Assembly (NCBI RefSeq): GCF_011806565.1
Contig: NZ_JAATOP010000002.1
Location: 372,001 to 436,000 of the forward strand
Reading direction: 5' to 3'
From: Marivivens donghaensis
GTDB taxonomy: Bacteria; Pseudomonadota; Alphaproteobacteria; Rhodobacterales; Rhodobacteraceae
DNA length: 64,000 bases
Shown here: positions 63,450 to 64,000 of the stretch, one piece after another
Numbering within the stretch: position 1 is the first letter of the stretch
Layout of the letters: every line of letters begins with the position of its first letter
Made by a program: the position numbers and the translations under genes
Notes under the pieces: model-generated
The model's input: the letters and a program-made list of their open reading frames with translations, nothing else
Database searches by the model: none
Told to the model about the DNA's origin: nothing

Positions 63450-64000
63450 ATGTTCAAGACACTCTCAGGGCGCTTCCTGTTCCTGACGGTCATCTTTGTA
63501 CTGCTGGCGGAGGTTTTCATCTTCGTCCCTTCCGTTGCGCGCTATCGGCAGGATTATCTGTCATTGCGCCTCGAACGAGCCCAGATCGCCTCGCTGGCGC
63601 TACTTGCCGACGGCATGATCTCCGATTCGCTGGAGAAGGAGCTGCTGGATAACGCCGGCGTCTTTAACGTCGTGCTCCGCCGTGACGAAGTGCGCGAACT
63701 TGCACTGTCATCGCCGATTCCCTCGCCGATTGTTGCCACTTACGACTTGCGCGACGATGGTGCGGTGACGCTGATTTCAGACGCGCTGTCAGCCATGTTC
63801 ACCAAGGGTAACCCGATCATCCGCGTCATCGGCAACCCTGTGCAGGACGGCGGTCTACTGATCGAAGTCACGATGGAGCAGGGGCCCTTGCGGCAGGCGA
63901 TGCTGGAATATGGCCTGAATGTTTTTATCCTGTCGGCTGCGATCTCGATCATCACCGCGATGTTGTTGTTCGTTGCCGTCCGAACCTTCCTTGTTGCGCC
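63450..64000 (+). CDS. Sensor histidine kinase, N-terminal part (runs off right edge)
   Basis: About 183 codons, open at the window end. GGAGGA precedes ATG 63450. TM1 (about 9-29: FLFLTVIFVLLAEVFIFVP) is followed by a periplasmic domain (about 30-155) and TM2 (about 157-178). This is the layout of a membrane-bound HAMP-type histidine kinase. The HAMP and kinase domains would lie beyond the edge, so the kinase call rests on layout and on the family's usual start. Confidence 0.65.
   Translation, partial: MFKTLSGRFLFLTVIFVLLAEVFIFVPSVARYRQDYLSLRLERAQIASLALLADGMISDSLEKELLDNAGVFNVVLRRDEVRELALSSPIPSPIVATYDLRDDGAVTLISDALSAMFTKGNPIIRVIGNPVQDGGLLIEVTMEQGPLRQAMLEYGLNVFILSAAISIITAMLLFVAVRTFLVA

Overview
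This window is chromosome from a GC-rich alphaproteobacterium, most likely a marine member of the Rhodobacterales (Roseobacter group). The basis is gene order and protein type: tuf, tRNA-Trp, secE, nusG and rplKAJL-rpoBC followed by str, S10, spc and alpha; no rpsD between rpsK and rpoA; an Aap/Bzt-type amino-acid transporter; an ATP12 chaperone; and a LuxI-type acyl-homoserine lactone synthase. No insertion sequence, prophage, CRISPR array or rRNA gene was seen. No stretch over 300 bases lacks a gene.

Layout. 1-3010: a partial SH3-domain envelope protein (minus), a tiny acidic membrane protein and a glycosyltransferase/sulfotransferase-like fusion. 3053-5362: parC. 5586-19912: tuf copy 1, tRNA-Trp, a second sulfotransferase-like gene, secE-nusG, rplKAJL and rpoBC. 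20024-21751: a DMT-family exporter and a putative rhamnosyltransferase. 21748-26299: the str operon (rpsL-rpsG-fusA-tuf), whose leader holds a strong promoter, a 19-codon ORF and a terminator-like hairpin. 26481-39678: the S10 and spc genes, cut into units by terminators after rplW, rplP and rpmD, with an antisense 2OG-Fe(II) oxygenase gene beside rplP and a DUF1127 gene between rpmD and rplO. 39904-42341: the alpha operon. 42489-43746: a frameshifted luxR next to an intact luxI. 43785-47933: rarA, crcB, an RluA-family pseudouridine synthase, a HAD phosphatase and ATP12. 48142-53205: aapJQMP, in which both permeases carry extra internal segments. 53254-61107 (minus): rpmH-rnpA-yidD-ttcA, a GGDEF/EAL protein, yidC, engB, argB, an Fe-S protein and a SixA-type phosphatase. 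61363-64000: a TVP38 membrane protein, a MerA/Lpd-like flavoprotein and the start of a sensor kinase.

Together this is the translation and transcription core: about half of the ribosomal proteins, EF-Tu twice, EF-G and the core RNA polymerase subunits. It also carries protein export and insertion (SecE, SecY, YidC, YidD) and RNA processing or modification (RnpA, TtcA, RluA-type). Accessory genes sit at the seams between core units. Three look like glycan or cell-surface genes. One is a quorum-sensing pair. One is an oxygenase beside the gene for L16, a ribosomal protein that another oxygenase family hydroxylates in other bacteria.

The observations most worth a second look are: the G6 frameshift in luxR, with family spacing otherwise preserved; the 17-bp perfect hairpin after luxI whose 3' arm contains the rarA start codon; the rpsL leader ORF overlapping a terminator; the oxygenase next to rplP; and the coiled-coil insertion in AapM. 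Promoter calls come from reading -35/-10 matches by eye and are tentative.
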